DNA of 64,000 nt from Pseudoips prasinana (Eukaryota > Arthropoda > Insecta > Lepidoptera > Nolidae): NCBI GenBank assembly GCA_951640165.1, contig OX621253.1, positions 14,030,001-14,094,000 of the forward strand, in the 5' to 3' direction. The notes below the pieces were generated by a model. That model was given only the letters and a program-made list of their open reading frames with translations. It was not told where the DNA came from and did no database searches. Positions 62,868-64,000 of the stretch are shown here, one piece after another. Positions within the stretch are counted from its first letter, which is position 1. The number at the start of each line of letters is the position of its first letter. The translations under genes were made by a program, and so were the position numbers.

Positions 62868-63085
62868 TGAACGAGAATCAGACACAAGTCGCATCCGCTC
62901 TACAGGTGGCAGTTCTCTTGCGTTTTCCTTGAAGTATTTGACAACTTCTAAACAAGTTAGCACTTTCGTACCGGAACCTGAAGAAACAATTTTACAGTTA
63001 TCTCTTTGTGTATTTGCAAACACCACCAGAGGTTGAAGAGTGCTGGGATTGGCGCTATCGACAACATAACAAAACGCCAGTCACT
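62868..63085 (-). other. unrecognised coding-like stretch, antisense in CHIC intron 1
   Basis: One minus frame stays open for about 70 codons to TAA: VVDSANPSTLQPLVVFANTQ, then NCKIVSSGSGTKVLTCLEVV and KYFKENARELPPVERMRLVS, ending SDSRSD. The composition is protein-like rather than AT-driven, unlike its surroundings. It has no clear ATG or upstream acceptor, and no poly(A) signal follows. It may be a last exon, a processed pseudogene or transposon remnant. I do not recognise it. Confidence 0.35.
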
Positions 63086-64000
63086 GACCAGCTAAAAGTT
63101 TAACGCCCTCATGCCCTCGTCGCATTAAGTCCTTTGGTCGGAGCCCAGACGTACGACGTCAATCCCCCAGCAGCTCAGAACAAGTTCTCCTGAGGCAAAC
63201 GGGCATCATGAGTCTAGAATGTTGCTGCCTCACCCCCGTTTCTCCTTGCTACATGTAATGCCATGCCATTACATGGGTGGACACCTTCCCATGCCACATG
63301 TGGAATTCATCTAAAATCATGAACACTTAGACGACAGCTACATGCAGTGGATTGAACATTTGCATCGGTTGGTTGTAAATTCTATTCCTGCAGAGCCAAA
63401 TTTCGGAAACGACCATTTTGCAATTTGCTCTGGTCTGGGTGTCACTCGATCACCCACCGTCCAGCTAAATAGCAAATCCATTTAGTTCAGTTATTAATCT
63501 CGTGATTGATTTTCTTTTATTATGGAATCGTAAAAAAATTAAAACAATTTAATAGAACAAAAGTTAATCACATTTATTTACCTCATCATCACATAGTTTG
63601 ATCAAATGTTTAGGTATTTTAAGTACAATTAAAATCAATTTATTATTTTCAGTAGTGGTGACAACCCTAGACAGGCCGATTAATCCGAATAAAAAATAAA
63701 TAATAACTTTGATTAACGCGGAATTAGAATGTTATTTAGGAGCTATAAAAACGTATGCAATCCTACTGAGGCTCAAAGTCGGTCCTTCTGCATCTTTGTG
63801 GTGGAGAACGTCTGTCAGTTTGAACACATATAACGTCGCAAACGTTGCCACAGTCTCTATTGCTATGGAACCTTGACACCGCCGGCCCAAGTTGGCTGAC
63901 GGAGGCCACATCAGTATTATTATTATTTTACATTGTATATAAAAAGAAGTGTACCCGTAAAACGTACCAGCCTGTAGTGTTCCGTACCTTTAAGAAAAAG
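63086..64000. other. no gene recognised; SINE-like patch
   Basis: 63340-63480 has a SINE-like flavour (CATTTGCATCGGTTGGTTGT, GCTCTGGTCTGGGTGTCACT) but I cannot place it in a family. Otherwise nothing identified. Confidence 0.35.

Noticed and set aside
62868..63085. ARF-like small GTPase exon (VVDSANP.. PLVVFANTQ)
   Set aside because: The words vaguely recall the G-domain, but the required NKxD motif is not there and the following residues do not fit. Left as unrecognised.
1..64000. Undescribed defence or biosynthetic gene system
   Set aside because: I looked for neighbouring conserved genes sharing orientation or function and found only four isolated host genes among transposon debris.

Overview
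This window looks like genomic DNA from a lepidopteran insect (moth or butterfly). It is AT-rich, its genes are split by GT-AG introns, and two genes encode RR-2 cuticular proteins with the tiny first coding exon typical of insect cuticle genes. More than half of the recognisable sequence is transposon debris of kinds common in Lepidoptera: RTE-clade and R1-clade LINEs, several tRNA-headed SINE families, MITEs, and the class of repeats beginning ACTAGCTG(G/A)C. All family names come from recalled motifs and internal comparison, because no database search was possible.

Host genes are sparse. (1) Positions 2648-5062 (+): a two-exon gene for a divergent cytochrome c oxidase subunit Vb (COX5B) paralogue. 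(2) Positions 11123-11864 (-): an RR-2 cuticular protein of 164 aa with TATA box and polyadenylation signal. (3) Positions 41328-43771 (-): a second RR-2 cuticular protein of 151 aa in three exons, with a TATA box and a first intron full of SINEs. (4) Positions 59955-60073 (+): the first coding exon of the CHIC (cysteine-rich hydrophobic domain) gene; its other exons lie beyond the right edge. None of these four is fully visible as a single open reading frame. They were assembled by reading across splice sites and checking that the frame closes.

Repeat layout. 1-10 kb holds the COX5B paralogue among RTE and LINE tails and foldback sequences. 14.5-16.3 kb is a DNA transposon with terminal inverted repeats and a decayed gene for a cysteine-rich (CXC-like) protein. 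20.0-23.5 kb is a nest: SINEs cut by a 2-kb element, by two copies of a Helentron-like element and by a hAT-type MITE with a perfect 8-bp target duplication. 33.5-36.2 kb is another nest, in which a transposon gene start is cut by the Helentron-like element, which is itself cut by a 5'-truncated RTE. 44.4-49.6 kb contains three separate tandem arrays (about 130 bp, 129 bp and 111 bp units). 51.6-58.2 kb has two RTE copies, the second split by an R1-clade LINE with a 12-bp target duplication. 58.4-59.3 kb is a Tc1/mariner-type deletion derivative.

I did not find a convincing undescribed multi-gene system. The most interesting items are the divergent COX5B paralogue, the 111-bp array born across a SINE/SINE junction, the T-run-targeting Helentron-like family with a paralogous empty site, the 14.5-kb transposon, and many perfect inverted duplications with 3-8 nt spacers scattered through unrelated sequence.
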